In this document: positions 36,901 to 47,106 of the stretch, piece after piece
Layout: each line of letters opens with the position of its first letter
Numbering within the stretch: the stretch's first letter is position 1
NCBI GenBank assembly: GCA_936450465.1
Contig: OW388300.1
Span: forward strand, 54,588,035-54,652,034
Source: Gibbula magus
Lineage: Eukaryota; Mollusca; Gastropoda; Trochida; Trochidae
Direction: 5' to 3'
Length of the DNA stretch: 64,000 nucleotides
Translations under genes and position numbers: made by a program
Notes under the pieces: generated by a model
Database searches by the model: none
Seen by the model: only the letters and a program-made list of their open reading frames with translations
What the model was told of the DNA's origin: nothing

Positions 36901-38615
36901 TCTGTTGTCACCTCCTCAACCTCCTCAATTTCCTCATATTTCTTCTTTTTCTCTTTGAGGCTAACCGGGGCATTCGATGTTCCGCTGCTGACGTCGATCT
37001 CCTCAGGGTTGAACTTGGCTGGTTTGATGATGTCAACTGGAATTTTAGTTGGTTTGACAATTTCGACCTCGTCTGTCTTGCCAGGAGTGAAGGTAGGTTT
37101 GTAGGTAAATTTCTTAGCTGGGAAACTGTGGTCTTCAGAGAAATGATTGTCATCATTTTCTTCATCGTCATCCTCTACGACTGAAAAGAAAATATTTGTT
37201 GTTGTAAAGGGTGACATTGCTGTGAACATTTCTTTTATAATGATAACCATGCTGTGTATCTATTGAGTACTGCTGTTACAAAATATATTTTGAAAATAAA
37301 ATGTGATAGTTATATTGTGGAACATAAACAACAGAACCATAGATCAGCTCTATAATGGGTTATTGGAGACACTAATGATTACTTAATTCATCATGTGGTA
37401 GTGGTGTGGTTGTAAACAGAAACTAAACACTTAATACACAGATAAAAATATCAAACCAAACTACCGGTAAAATTATCTTTGCTTCAACAATGACTCACCG
37501 ATTGGCATGTTCTTATTTCCATACAAAAAAGGAGCTTCTCCTATCGCTGTGACAACCTGGTGTTGTCTGGACTCTGATTGGTCCACTGGTTGATAGTTAA
37601 CCTTCATCTTGGCTTTATATACTGAAATATATAAATTGCAAATCTTAATGGAAATTCTATTTCACCATTGGAACTACCACAAAAGTGAACATGTTTAATC
37701 AGTTTAATCAAATTACATTTAAAATATTGGTGTCAAGCAGAAGTAACATACATGTTTTTCATAAATTATGTAGGACTTGTGATTCAGGTTTGTTGTAAAG
37801 TGGCCCCTAAGTTCCCCTGGGCCTATTAGTAAGTTACGTTTGATGATTTTCATCAGGTAGAGGAAACCCATTGAACAGGATTTTTGTTTACCATAGGACA
37901 TTATATAAAATAATTTTAAATAAATATAAAAATTATATCCCATTCGGGATATTTCAATCACAATCAAGATATATATTTTCACATTTTCCCCAAATATTTC
38001 CAAAATAATACATTTCCTCAAAAAAGAGTTTCATATAAAGATAATGAGGAACAATTATTGGCCCTCTTCAGCTTGATAAAAATAACTTTGTAGTGCCAAT
38101 TGACAATTATATTATAATAGAGACTTTGATTGAAATCAAGCTATTTGTTATAATCTACTCTATATTATTGGAATCTGATGACAGTGTCATATTTTGATAA
38201 ATTTTGATAAAAATTTGGAAGAAAAATATGGGAAACAGGATATAGGCCTACTGTCCCATTAAGATGGTTTCCCAAACCTGTTGATTACAAAAAATATTAA
38301 CCATCAATCAAAATCGAAAATTGTTTTATAATAAGATAGAATCGTTTTTGAAATACAACCATTTACAGAAGATCAAATTTGTCATAAAAATCCCCTTTTT
38401 GGAAAATCCCTGGCTCTAGGGCATTTCCAGGAAATAGTTCAACAAAGATAGAAAGCCTGGCTAAATAACATATATTTCTGTTGACCACAACGTATATCGC
38501 CCTAACTATATGGCATTAAAGTATACTCTGAACACTAAAGAAATCACCTAACAATTTACTTACCTTTCTGACTATCCGTTATCGATAAATTGGGACATTT
38601 TAAAGAAACGTTCAT
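30629..38615 (-). CDS. protein kinase, non-RD, NIK/Tpl2-like MAP3K (11 exons, 644 aa, complete)
   Basis: Exons (minus, in order): 38615-38564, 37621-37499, 37180-36706, 36271-36169, 35798-35658, 33985-33862, 33520-33371, 33024-32857, 32180-32026, 31386-31221, 30906-30629. They total 1935 nt, in frame throughout, with an in-frame stop upstream of Met1. Kinase domain about 270-545: glycine loop GKGSFG 276-281; beta3 lysine in YVKK (K296); alphaC glutamate in RKEVEVL (about 307/309); catalytic loop HLDIKPEN 385-392 with D387; DFG 406-408; SPE 428-430; TDVFSLG 455-461; conserved Arg about 533. All catalytic residues are present, so an active Ser/Thr kinase is expected. The HRD arginine is Leu, as in other non-RD kinases; NIK (HGD) and Tpl2 (HHD) share this. 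N-terminus is acidic (VVEDDDEEND) with Lys/Pro-rich and KEKKKK/EEIEEVEE stretches. The C-tail has a basic QLRRKIRRKS and ends MFDELFG. The group assignment is an inference from the loop and VKKV-type beta3; no death or PB1 domain was recognised. The stop is TGA at 30631-30629. Confidence 0.93.
31221..31386 (-). CDS. kinase exon 10: end of C-lobe
   Basis: 166 nt encoding PQEIRELLCRVLAGDTQDR, then LTAGQAAGYLAHI. This has the conserved late Arg of subdomain XI. Confidence 0.92.
32026..32180 (-). CDS. kinase exon 9: alphaF region
   Basis: 155 nt encoding GKTDVFSLGLVVCFLLTG, the DxWSxG-type helix, and MEWRTNYIKH. Donor CAT|GTATGTATCC. Confidence 0.92.
32306..32611 (-). mobile_element. SINE-1, full copy, with 12-bp target duplication (kinase intron 8)
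   Basis: Perfect direct repeats TCAATTAATTAA at 32294-32305 and 32612-32623. The minus strand has a tRNA-like head with A box TAGCGCAGTGG and B box GGGTTCGAATCC, then a body ending 'gtttaacgcc...cacctcacc'. Inserted between kinase exons 8 and 9. Confidence 0.92.
32857..33024 (-). CDS. kinase exon 8: DFG and activation segment
   Basis: 168 nt encoding CLKLTDFGTSKTPEQA, then INFSGWTPEYMSPEACR. DFG and the APE-equivalent (SPE) are both intact. Phosphorylatable Ser and Thr lie between them. Confidence 0.92.
33371..33520 (-). CDS. kinase exon 7: C-lobe start and catalytic loop HLDIK
   Basis: 150 nt ending LHLDIK plus one base; the codon is finished by exon 8 to give HLDIKPEN. The catalytic Asp is residue 387. 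Confidence 0.92.
33862..33985 (-). CDS. kinase exon 6: alphaC helix to hinge
   Basis: 124 nt encoding SEKFNRKEVEVLMQLSHPNI, then TQFRGYVFRENTHEILMEYG. This covers the alphaC glutamate, beta4-beta5 and a hinge read as MEY. Confidence 0.92.
34032..34976. mobile_element. 945-bp TTAA-flanked inverted-repeat element (kinase intron 5)
   Basis: TTAAGGAGAGATGGGAC at the left, perfect inverse GTCCCATCTCTCCTTAA at the right. TTAA borders suggest piggyBac-type insertion. The AT-rich interior has no transposase. Lies between kinase exons 5 and 6. Confidence 0.82.
35658..35798 (-). CDS. kinase exon 5: glycine-rich loop and beta3 lysine
   Basis: 141 nt, phase 0 at both ends. YKVIQPLGKGSFGTV carries the ATP-binding loop; MGQKYVKKV carries the beta3 lysine. 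Confidence 0.92.
36169..36271 (-). CDS. kinase exon 4
   Basis: 103 nt encoding FVVLGTSTAVSSLLDH, VHLNKNLKFGTHG and VIVDQ. Acceptor TAATTGCAG|G, donor GATCAG|GTCAGTAG. Confidence 0.88.
36706..37180 (-). CDS. kinase exon 3: acidic and charged N-terminal region
   Basis: 475 nt, the largest exon. It starts VEDDDEENDDNHFSED and continues with Pro/Lys-rich repeats (KPTFTPG, KPTKIPV, KPAKFNP), a KEKKKKYEEIEEVEEV charged stretch, and MRGADPWLAAIIRNGKKP with LYPGNLNHFSLLEDNF. The exon stays open throughout and is GC-richer than its flanks. It is probably a partly disordered regulatory region. Confidence 0.92.
37499..37621 (-). CDS. kinase exon 2
   Basis: 123 nt encoding KAKMKVNYQPVDQSES and then GEAPFLYGNKNMPI. 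It contains an internal ATG (37607) that could serve as an alternative start. Donor ATCG|GTGAGTCA. Confidence 0.88.
38564..38615 (-). CDS. kinase exon 1 (start codon)
   Basis: 52 nt encoding MNVSLKCPNLSITDSQK plus one base. An in-frame TGA lies upstream of this ATG. Donor AAAG|GTAAGTAA is near-consensus. The next exon begins TA and gives Val-Tyr, confirming the join. Confidence 0.85.
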
Positions 38616-38652
38616 AACAACGTCAGAAGGCCATGGAAATGGCCTCCAATAA

Positions 38653-38660
38653 TGACGTCA
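38653..38660. promoter_or_regulatory. CRE palindrome upstream of kinase start
   Basis: TGACGTCA lies 38 bases upstream of the kinase ATG, with CCAAT just beside it on the plus strand (38646-38650). It is a full CREB/ATF consensus in the likely promoter or 5' leader. Use is inferred only. Confidence 0.4.
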
Positions 38661-39029
38661 TTTTCCGAAAAATCCCGAAAATTAACGAGTAAGTGTTAAA
38701 AATTGGATCGGCGGAAACGGAATAGCACCAATAGCTCTTCCGTCTTTCATAAGAGATATTGATATTTGACAAGTGACATTAACAAAGATTCAGAAGAAAA
38801 TTAGTCGGTATAATTTATAAATAATGCATCCTGATTGCGACAAATTAATTCAAGAAAAAAATGCTATTGCCCAACTTTTGGTAACTTTCGAAAGTCTCTA
38901 CTAAAGTTAAATTACAATTGCAATTAAAGAACTTGCCATAGTTGTTGGACATTTCATCTTAACGATAAATGTTTAATTCAGCTTCCAATTTTAAACTCTC
39001 AAATTTCTACTCTCATTTCACCTCATATC

Positions 39030-39176
39030 CACAGGAACCCGATATCGTAAGTAAAACATAGGTAAAACGTAGGTAAAAAAACCTACCCCCTATATAATAT
39101 AGAGTATGTTATATAGGGGGTAGGTTTGTTTTCCTACGTTTTACCTATGTTTTACTTACGATATCGAGTTCCTGTG
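39030..39176. repeat. near-perfect 147-bp palindrome
   Basis: Arms of about 66 bases from CACAGGAACCCGATATCGTA inward to CCTACCCCCTATATAA, with only about three or four mismatches and a short AT loop. Would extrude as a cruciform or fold as a long RNA hairpin. Confidence 0.93.
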
Positions 39177-39253
39177 CTCATATCTCCTGTTTGGAGGAAT
39201 AACAGATTCTTGCAAAGTTGCATTATTTGTATATTAAACAAAGTAATCATGTG

Positions 39254-39396
39254 TCAATCATGTGAAATAACAATCGATCATGTGGAATAACAATCAATCA
39301 TTTGGAATAACAATCGATCATGTGGAATAACAATCGATCATGTGGAATAACAATCAATCAGGTGGAATAACAATCGATCAGGTGAAATAACAATCA
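39254..39396 (+). repeat. 20-bp tandem repeat CATGTGGAATAACAATCGAT
   Basis: About seven units with small changes (gaa/gga, cgat/caat). Confidence 0.9.
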
Positions 39397-39399
39397 CTC

Positions 39400-40920
39400 A
39401 CAATCTTTACAGCATCAATGCTACCAATGGAAGGTGTTGCGCGATAGGGTTGTTTGAAGCGTCCGTAAAAGGTTGAAAAGTTGGTCTACTGCCAATTTAT
39501 GCGATTTGTTTGTTGACTCTTAAAGTGACTTGATTAAAGCACTGAACTGCCTGCGATCCTCTACCATTGAAATGTATAGACTCATAAAAGAAGATTTCAT
39601 GGTTCAATTTTATTATTTCAAGTTTAAACGTCTTGGAGTAATTGAAATTTTGTCGTTTTCTGACGTTTGTCTTGTCTTTGAAACCATTCAGATGAAATAG
39701 CAAGCAATCAACAATCATGTGAAATAGCAGCGTTTGCAATTACAGCATATAAAATATAACAATTTTTTTTTTTTTTAAATCTTCAATAAGTATCCCCACA
39801 TATCCTGTTTTCGAGAGTCACGTCATTTCGAGCCCGTGAACACGGGCCTATACTTCTTTCAAGACGCAATCGAGAAATCACAACAAAGCAAAATGTTTGA
39901 GAGAAATGCCAAAAATATCGCTAACAATATTTACTTCGTGAACGAAGTTTCAAGTTGGATGCTGAATCGATAAACACTATGCCGTGAAAACCCCCATACA
40001 TTTCCATTATCACAGTTTAAAGTCATGATATAGGCTACTCTCATCTCGACTTACTGAGTGAGTATTCTAAACTGTATCTAATAAAATACCCCTCGTATAA
40101 TGTATTCTTGACTGTACAGGCAATCTCAAGTTGAAGACAGCCATGGTAACATCCATTCTCCTGTGAATTGAAAGCGTAAAGAAATAACATCACATCGTTA
40201 ACAGTAATATGAAAATAAATTCACAGAGCTTATTTTAATCTAAAAAGGATGTACTATGTACTGTGGCTGAACGTGGTTAATTTTCCTTTCAAAAATGTCC
40301 CCAAAACATGAAGAATGAGCAGGCAGCTGTCAAACGGAAGGAACTGAGTTTGGACTTGCAGAGACGACCGGTGGTTGCACTTTAAATGGTACCAGGGAAG
40401 GTGAAAACGTGTCTGTATTTATATATGTATTTGTATGTTTAAAAAAAATTTAAACATTAAAAGTTAATTGTGTCTCGTAGACCATATGGCCGGACGCTGT
40501 TTTAAAGAATTTGATTTTATATCAAACGGTATTTTAATGTAATTTCCAGCGTGTGACACAAAAATAAGATATATGTCTTCTTCTTCTTCTTCTTCTTCTA
40601 ACGAGATTTTACAGCAACCCAATTCATACCCACTCGTCATCTAGGAGTCTCAACAGATCAGGTAAACTGAGGTACAAAAGAAACTTTACACTCGTAATTT
40701 AGTATATATTGTGAAAATATAAAAAGGAAAATTGAGATCCTAGGTCAGTATGATATACCAAAAACATGACACGTGAATTATTCGCACAAACACACCAACT
40801 TCAATTCATTCTTGCTTTTGATGGCTCTTTCTCGAAATTCATGATTTTTGGTGACTGCACGTATAAAAGGTGATCGCATGATGAACTAGCGCTATTGCAA
40901 CGAAAAGCACCCGAAAAGAA
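39400..40920. other. intergenic, divergent region
   Basis: No exon recognised. Contains a short (TTC)n run at about 40578-40600. Confidence 0.35.
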
Positions 40921-40924
40921 TGCA

Positions 40925-41422
40925 TTAAAGGTACATCCATTGTGTTGTTGGGGGTCACATATTGCAAACGTTATAAATTGTGTGACTTTATCGAGAAGTA
41001 CCGACTGTCATCGAAAACTATCATTTTGATGATAGTAGACTTAGCATATTGACGATATGAAGGTAAAAGTAGTGATTTCTGATCGAAAACCGGACAATGC
41101 ACAGCGTGTGGCGCGCGCCAATGAGTCAAATGCAATTTTGAAATCTTATTTATAACAGATAAAAAGACAAATTTGAGTTGATAATGTTTAATATGTCACA
41201 TAACTACTGTGCATGTAAATGGGACGTGCAGTTTCGGTTTCTGCACATGCATAATTATGTTACTCGATTTAAATTGGAAACTAGTAATTATGATATATTT
41301 GGCGATTGGGGATAAATATGCAAGCTCAGTGAATCAATTTGTATTGTAGCCAGCACATGTGGTGAGTTGGAACGTATTAAAGCCAAATAAAATTTTGTGA
41401 AACACAATGGATGTACCTTTAA
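40925..41422 (+). mobile_element. TTAA-flanked MITE family 1, copy C (full length)
   Basis: 498 bp with terminal TTAAAGGTACATCCATTGTG and its inverse. The body matches copies E and F closely. Confidence 0.93.
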
Positions 41423-41439
41423 CATAACACCAGACACGA

Positions 41440-41876
41440 GAACAAGCCGTCGGTATGTCCCAGGTTGGAGCAACAAACAGCCATATTGCAAGAGCTCTTG
41501 GTTGCAGCCGACAAACCATCATAACACATTTATAAACCTGTTCAGGCGACTCCAACAGACCAGACCGTTGACCGCCCCAATAATGGCAGACCAAGAGTTA
41601 CAACGCCCAGAGAAGACCGCTACATCCGGGTTCTTCACCTTCGCAACATGTTCCTGACAATGACGGCAACGGCAGCAACGGCACTGGGACACCACATCCA
41701 CAGGAACACTTCATGAGACGATTACGTGCTTCAGGTATCTGCGCCTACCGACCTCTACGTGGGTTGTCATTGACCCGTCAACATCGGCGGAATCGTCTGC
41801 GCTGGACAAGGACTGTGCGACGTTGGCAACGGCGGAATTGGCTACGGGAACTCTTTACTGACGAAAGTCGGTTAAT
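41440..41876 (+). pseudogene. Tc1-like transposase remnant
   Basis: Across frames one reads QVGATNSHIARALGCSRQTI, PDNDGNGSNGTGTPHPQ, RRLRASGICAYRPLRG, LTRQHRRNRLRWTRTVRRW and LFTDESRL. This is the HTH, linker and the first part of the DDE domain of a Tc1-type transposase, ending at the DES of the second catalytic region. Frames shift and stops occur, so it is dead. It is wedged between the right end of MITE copy C and an inverted MITE end (41877). Confidence 0.8.
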
Positions 41877-41935
41877 TTAAAGGTGCATGCATTGTGTTTC
41901 ATAAAATTGTATTTGGCTTTAAGCGTTACCAACTC
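41877..41935 (-). repeat. MITE family 1, terminal fragment (copy D)
   Basis: TTAAAGGTGCATGCATTGTG, then tttcataaaat and ggctttaagcgttaccaactc, match about 59 bases of the right end of copy C, inverted. Confidence 0.8.
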
Positions 41936-41964
41936 TAGTATTACTTAATTATTAATATAATCAA

Positions 41965-43127
41965 TTATTTATATTTCTCTACATAGGCACCACACAGTGT
42001 GACACACTTCTCCCATCGCTTGATACAGCCTTCTAGGCCTTTCTTGTAAATGGCATCAGGTCTTGTCGAAAGCCAGGACTTGACCTCATTAAAGAGGGTT
42101 TCATCATCAGGGAAACGAGTGCCTTTCAAAAAAGAATTCATGTTTAGGGAAGAGGAAGTAAACAGATGGTGCAAGGTCAGGAGAATACGGCTGGTGGGGA
42201 AGTATTTCATAGCCGCAGGTCTGCGTTCCGTCTTCAGGAGCTACATGTGAGTTGTGGACAGGAGCATTGTCCTGAAGCAGGCGGACACCTTTAGTGAGCA
42301 TACCGCGTCTCTCGGTTTTGATAGCTTTCCGCAATTTTTGCGGCAAACTAAAGAAGTATGCCCCAGTACCCCTTTCCAAAAAATCCATCATGATTATGCG
42401 GATCAAGAAAATACGATGAGCCTGCCGAGGGCTGAACCCGTGCCTTTTTAGGGGGTGGTGACTGAATTAAGATGCTTCCACTGCTTCGACTGGATTTTAC
42501 TTTCAGGGTCATAGTGATGGACCCATGTTTCATCCTGTGTGATTAGTCTGTCGAAAAAGTTATCCTGGTTTTCTTGGCACATTGCTAAAAGAGCTTTGAG
42601 TAAGGCGTGAGCAGTCGAGCTGACAACTTCCGCATAAGCAAATGGTCATGGATGATTTTCTCCACAAACCCCACACTTATCTTGACATTTTGGGAAAGTT
42701 GATGAACAGTAATTCGGCAATCTTCCAAAAGTGCAGCTTCCACTTGCCTGGTGGAGTCATCATCAATGGCTGTGACTGGGGTCCACGGAGGTCCGACCAC
42801 ATCTGAACTGACGATGCCAGTGTTTGACAACGTCATACGATGGGACATCCTCTCCAGAAGTTTCTTTCATCTCATCAAAAGTCTCCTTTTGGTGTACGAC
42901 CATTCAAGAATAAAAAACCTGATAACGGTATAACCGCTCTGTATAACAGCCTCCATGTTTACACCTTACTCTACTCTAAGACCTGTGCTGACAGAAAGAA
43001 TGAATATTTTACAAGTATAAAACATCACTTGACCTCTGGAGACATGCTACATATCACATGTGAAATTTCTACTTCTTCCGGTAAAGAGAAGTTGGTCAGA
43101 GGAAATATTTATTGAACGCCCCTCGTA
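41965..43127 (-). pseudogene. mariner-type element with decayed transposase
   Basis: The outer end at 43127 reads TACGAGGGGCGTTCAATAAA, a mariner-style terminal repeat beginning at TA. The start ATG is at 42956. Recognisable blocks on the minus strand, in order: LEDCRITVHQLSQNVKISVG and LLMRKLSARLLTP (HTH); SPPPKKARVQPSAG; LLQDNAPVHNSHVA and HQPYSPDLAPS (catalytic region); WEKCVTLCGAYVEKYK (C-terminus). Stops and frameshifts separate them, part of the N-terminal region is missing, and the second terminal repeat was not found. Confidence 0.9.
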
Positions 43128-43129
43128 GT

Positions 43130-43925
43130 AAAGTCTCGAGGCAAGGGTTAGTACGCTCTCCGTATGTCTTCCACGCCACAAATACTGAAGCGCACATAAA
43201 ATAACATCATACTGGACACCTAACATATTTAGTATTGTACGTAGTATAACGTTTTGAATGAACAATAGAGGCTAATTTCGAAAATGCACTTAACGATAAA
43301 ATTCATATTCTGTTGTTTAGCGTGTCGTAAGTCAATTTATGGTTTTATTCGTTGGAGTTTGTCAAGTAAGTATGTGTTTATGTAACTCACTTGTGACACT
43401 TATATTTCTCTGTCTATTTACGCAGTTGCCATAAAAACAGGATAACAAATTAACCTTTGTTTTCATAACAAAATCAACAACATATACTAAAACGACACAC
43501 AGAAGAAACACAAGTTTTATAGATTTACAGCTTGTTTACAGCTTGTTATTTAGAGAAACAAAGTTACTTAATAGAACTATAAAAAATGTGTGACACGGGA
43601 TAATGCATGGATAAATGAATTGTTAATTTTAATAGTTTTCATTATTGTAAATCACTGAATGTTTAATTGAAACATTTGAACAACACGATTTCCTGCTATG
43701 CTACCAAAGCTCAGTGTCAAAGTGACGAAAAGGTAGTTATCTGAAGGTCGACCAATATATGTGATTTTGAGATCCATTTCATGAGACGAACATTGACATT
43801 TTACATTAAACACTTAAATTCTACAGCCCTCCGTGTATTTCTTGTATTATGATATCGACCAAGTCGACCTCGGTAACAGGATTCTACAAAAACTCCAAAT
43901 CGATTTTGTTCTGAAAAAAATATCA
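43130..43925. other. intergenic, no feature
   Basis: AT-rich; nothing supported. Confidence 0.3.
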
Positions 43926-43929
43926 TCCA

Positions 43930-44345
43930 AATTTGTCTCCCACAGTAGATATCGCTTGTAAGATAAAGCGATAACTACAAGTGATATCTACATTGCAGAT
44001 ATCGTTACAATAAAATCGTCAAAATCCAATTACATCAACAGTTAATGACATGACAATGCTTTGACATCACTGATCACACGGCTTTGACGTCACTGAGAAC
44101 ACTGCTGACAATGCTATGACGTCACAAAGTTGGCGACGTAAAAACGCTTTTACGCCATAATGCTGATGACGTTGACTGAGATAACTGAAGAAGCTAAATG
44201 GCAGTTTTGTGTTTCAGATATGTTCATTCTTTTGCAATCAATTGTTGAAGAATGATTTTGAATGATAAATACAATCTCACCCTTGTGTCTTAATATATTT
44301 AATATCAGAAGGTGAGAGATGAGATTCTCTATAACACTTATGATG
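43930..44345 (-). repeat. dispersed repeat family C, copy 2
   Basis: Inverse of 7695-8040, with its own gatatcgcttgta / tacaagtgatatc hairpin and several TGACGTCA-like sites. Confidence 0.7.
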
Positions 44346-44697
44346 ATACTAAGAACACATTGACTAAGAGGCCTGTTCAGAAAATATAAAATGTAAAGGT
44401 AACAGTTACACAATGAAAAGTAGCTGCGCTTTTTATCAACAATATTTAGATAAAAAGTTAAGCTCATTGTGTCGTGTCAGACTCTTATATATTTCCGTTA
44501 AATATGGTCAGTTTATAAGTGAAATATCCATACTATAATGCCCAAAATGTAACCAGAATGTATGCAATGTTTTCCCTTTGATTTATTCACTCCTATTTAT
44601 GATGATATTTCATTATTTTTCAATTTTCAACAAAATTAACCAAAAAATATAGGCCCACGTAGGATATTAGTGAATGTAATCAATGATATTTATTACA

Positions 44698-44880
44698 TGA
44701 CGAGCTCTGAAATACTGGGATTTATCAGTGAAATAAACTGTCTATAAAAGCTACAGTGAAAATAACTTATATTTTCACTGCGAACAGTGACTGCGCCACT
44801 CGTGAAAATATAATATTTCTATTTCACTCGATGAGATAAACATGGTATTAGTCAAGAAAAGACCGATATATAGCAGAAAT
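44698..44880. repeat. foldback repeat family A, copy 2
   Basis: TGGGATTTATCAGTGAAATA, then TCGATGAGATAAACATGGTA. Immediately upstream of the 45143 exon. Confidence 0.75.
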
Positions 44881-45142
44881 ATATATGTTCTTTAATTACA
44901 TTTCCTAATGCTAGATTTGTTTCGTTATTTTTCTATTGAAAGAAATTAATTTTCCTTCGCGTTTGCGATTCCGAATCGATTGCGTTCTCATAGAAAATCA
45001 ATATAAGAGTTTAAAACATTTCATTAATTTGTTTTTCTAACAGAGCGAAAGCCTGGCCTGTGAAGCACGCACCCTCGCTCAGACCAGTCTCTATGGTCTC
45101 GCTATTTCACGCGAGACAGCGAGTAGAGTGTATTTTCTCATC

Positions 45143-45227
45143 ATGGCGGCAACGATATCGGAGTTACTAAGGCCAGCTTTTCTAACAGTTTTATTCATCG
45201 TTCTAGTGTCGTCAGATATTTCTGAAG
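45143..45227 (+). CDS. first coding exon of an unidentified secreted or membrane protein
   Basis: ATG in a strong context (tcATGG) followed by 28 codons plus one base. MAATISELLRP is followed by the hydrophobic run AFLTVLFIVLVSS and then DISE, which looks like a signal peptide. Donor GAAG|GTAGGTAC leaves phase 1, the usual phase after a signal exon. The upstream 150 bases have more CpG than the neighbouring AT-rich DNA. The gene runs rightward, divergent from the kinase. No downstream exon was firmly identified (weak candidates at 50072 and 55476), so the product is unknown. Confidence 0.62.
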
Positions 45228-46610
45228 GTAGGTACAACATATGTTCTTACAGCCTTTTCAGTTCTTTAAAATTTTAGGACTCCAAAAGTTGGAAGTAAGA
45301 ATTGAGACGATCACCTGTAAATAGGAAATGTTATGGCACTATGTAAACAGTCGATAGGCGATCGGCCAAGATTCGAACATAGTTTCATCTTGAGCGATCT
45401 TGTATTATCATGCTAGGTCATAATTAACTTAAATGTGAATATTGGAACTAAAGCATGCTATGTTTATTTTCACTTAGAGAGTGTTTATTTCAAAGCCCGT
45501 AGTCTGTCCCAGCAATGTCAATGGACCAGGTAGAAACTTCACTCATCATGGATGGTAAACTCTGACAGTCGTGCTTCTGAAGAAGCGTTGTTTTTTTACT
45601 TACATAATTTGCATATATATCCTGACGTGTCTGTTCATTCTATAATTACATTGTGTATGAATGTAAAGATATTGTGTTATTTTAGTTTCAAATGTCTTAT
45701 GATAGTAGGTCAGACGTTACATAAACAGACCCATCCTTCTCAAATTTCATATTTTGTAATAAGCTGTTGTCTTTAATGTTTTGTTTGTTACAAAGTATAT
45801 TAATGAATTTTGAATTAATATTTAATTATTAATAATATAAACTATTATTTTTTCAAGTGAATAATTTCATTACAAATAAATTTTGTAATTTGTTTCATAA
45901 ATATGAAACAAATATGAAATATAAAGTTTAATATATCAAAGTAAAGTTCGACAATATTATCAAACATACCAATAGTTTGCAAATGAATATTTAAATAAAA
46001 AGAAACCTACCAGTTTGCCATAAATAATATATTTGTTCGTCAAATGTCAAATGTTAAGATGTTGAAAATAAATTGAACTTTAAATTTAATGTTTGAAAAC
46101 TGAAATGCATACATCGTAAATAAAACGTCTGATTTATACGGGACTTCTAAGCTTCATGGCCCAATGAGTATAACACTAACAAGGTTGACGGTAGACATAT
46201 TGATTGCATATCCAGCGAATCTAATCATTAATTAATTGTTGCTCGTTGCCCTGTCGACACTAACCGAGCACATGTACAATATTGTGTTTCATTTTGATTT
46301 TTTCATTGTTGTTTATTCAACTCAAAGTAATTATAAAATGTGTCAGTGTTGTTTCATACACTGAATGCAGCCAGTGCGCATGTTTTGTTTTATATTTTAA
46401 ATAATCATAATTTTTGGATATTGTATATTTATAGTAAGAATGTTATTCTTTTCAGTGATGTAGATTATGATAAAATCTTTATCAATAAGACAAAGTTTAC
46501 TTTCATGAAAAAAAAAATATTTATCATTAAGACAAAGTTTACTTTCATGCAACAACCCAATATTTTACTCAGCATTGTAATTTTGCCCAACTATCTAAGA
46601 ATGTTGTCTT
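45228..46610. other. non-coding, probably intron 1 of the 45143 gene
   Basis: AT-rich, no further exon called. Confidence 0.3.
46490..46550 (+). repeat. short tandem duplication
   Basis: AAGACAAAGTTTACTTTCAT occurs twice about 41 bases apart. Confidence 0.7.
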
Positions 46611-46612
46611 GC

Positions 46613-47106
46613 TTAAAGGTACATCCATTGTGTTGTTTGGGGTCACATATTGCAAACGTTATAAATGGTGTTACTTTATCGAGAAGTACCAACTGTTACC
46701 AAAAACAACCATTTTGATGATAATAGACTTAGCATATTGACAATATGAAGGTAAAAGTAGTGATTTCTGATCGAAAACTGGACAATGCACAGCGTATGGC
46801 GCGCGTCAAATTGTCAAACGTAATTTTGGAATCTTATTTATAACAGACAGACAAATTTGAGTTTAAAATGTTTAATAGGTCACATAACTACTGTACATGC
46901 AAATGGGACGCGCAGTTTCGGTTTCTGCACATGCATAATGATGTTACTCAATTTTAATTGAAAATTAGTAATTATGATGTATTTGGCGATTGGGGATAAA
47001 TATGCAAGTTGAGTGAATTTATTTGTATTGTAGACAGCACTTGTAGTGAGTTGGAACGTATTGAAGTCAAATAAAATTCTATGAAACACAATGGATGCAC
47101 CTTTAA
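46613..47106 (+). mobile_element. TTAA-flanked MITE family 1, copy E (full length)
   Basis: 494 bp, TTAAAGGTACATCCATTGTG to ATGGATGCACCTTTAA. Confidence 0.93.
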
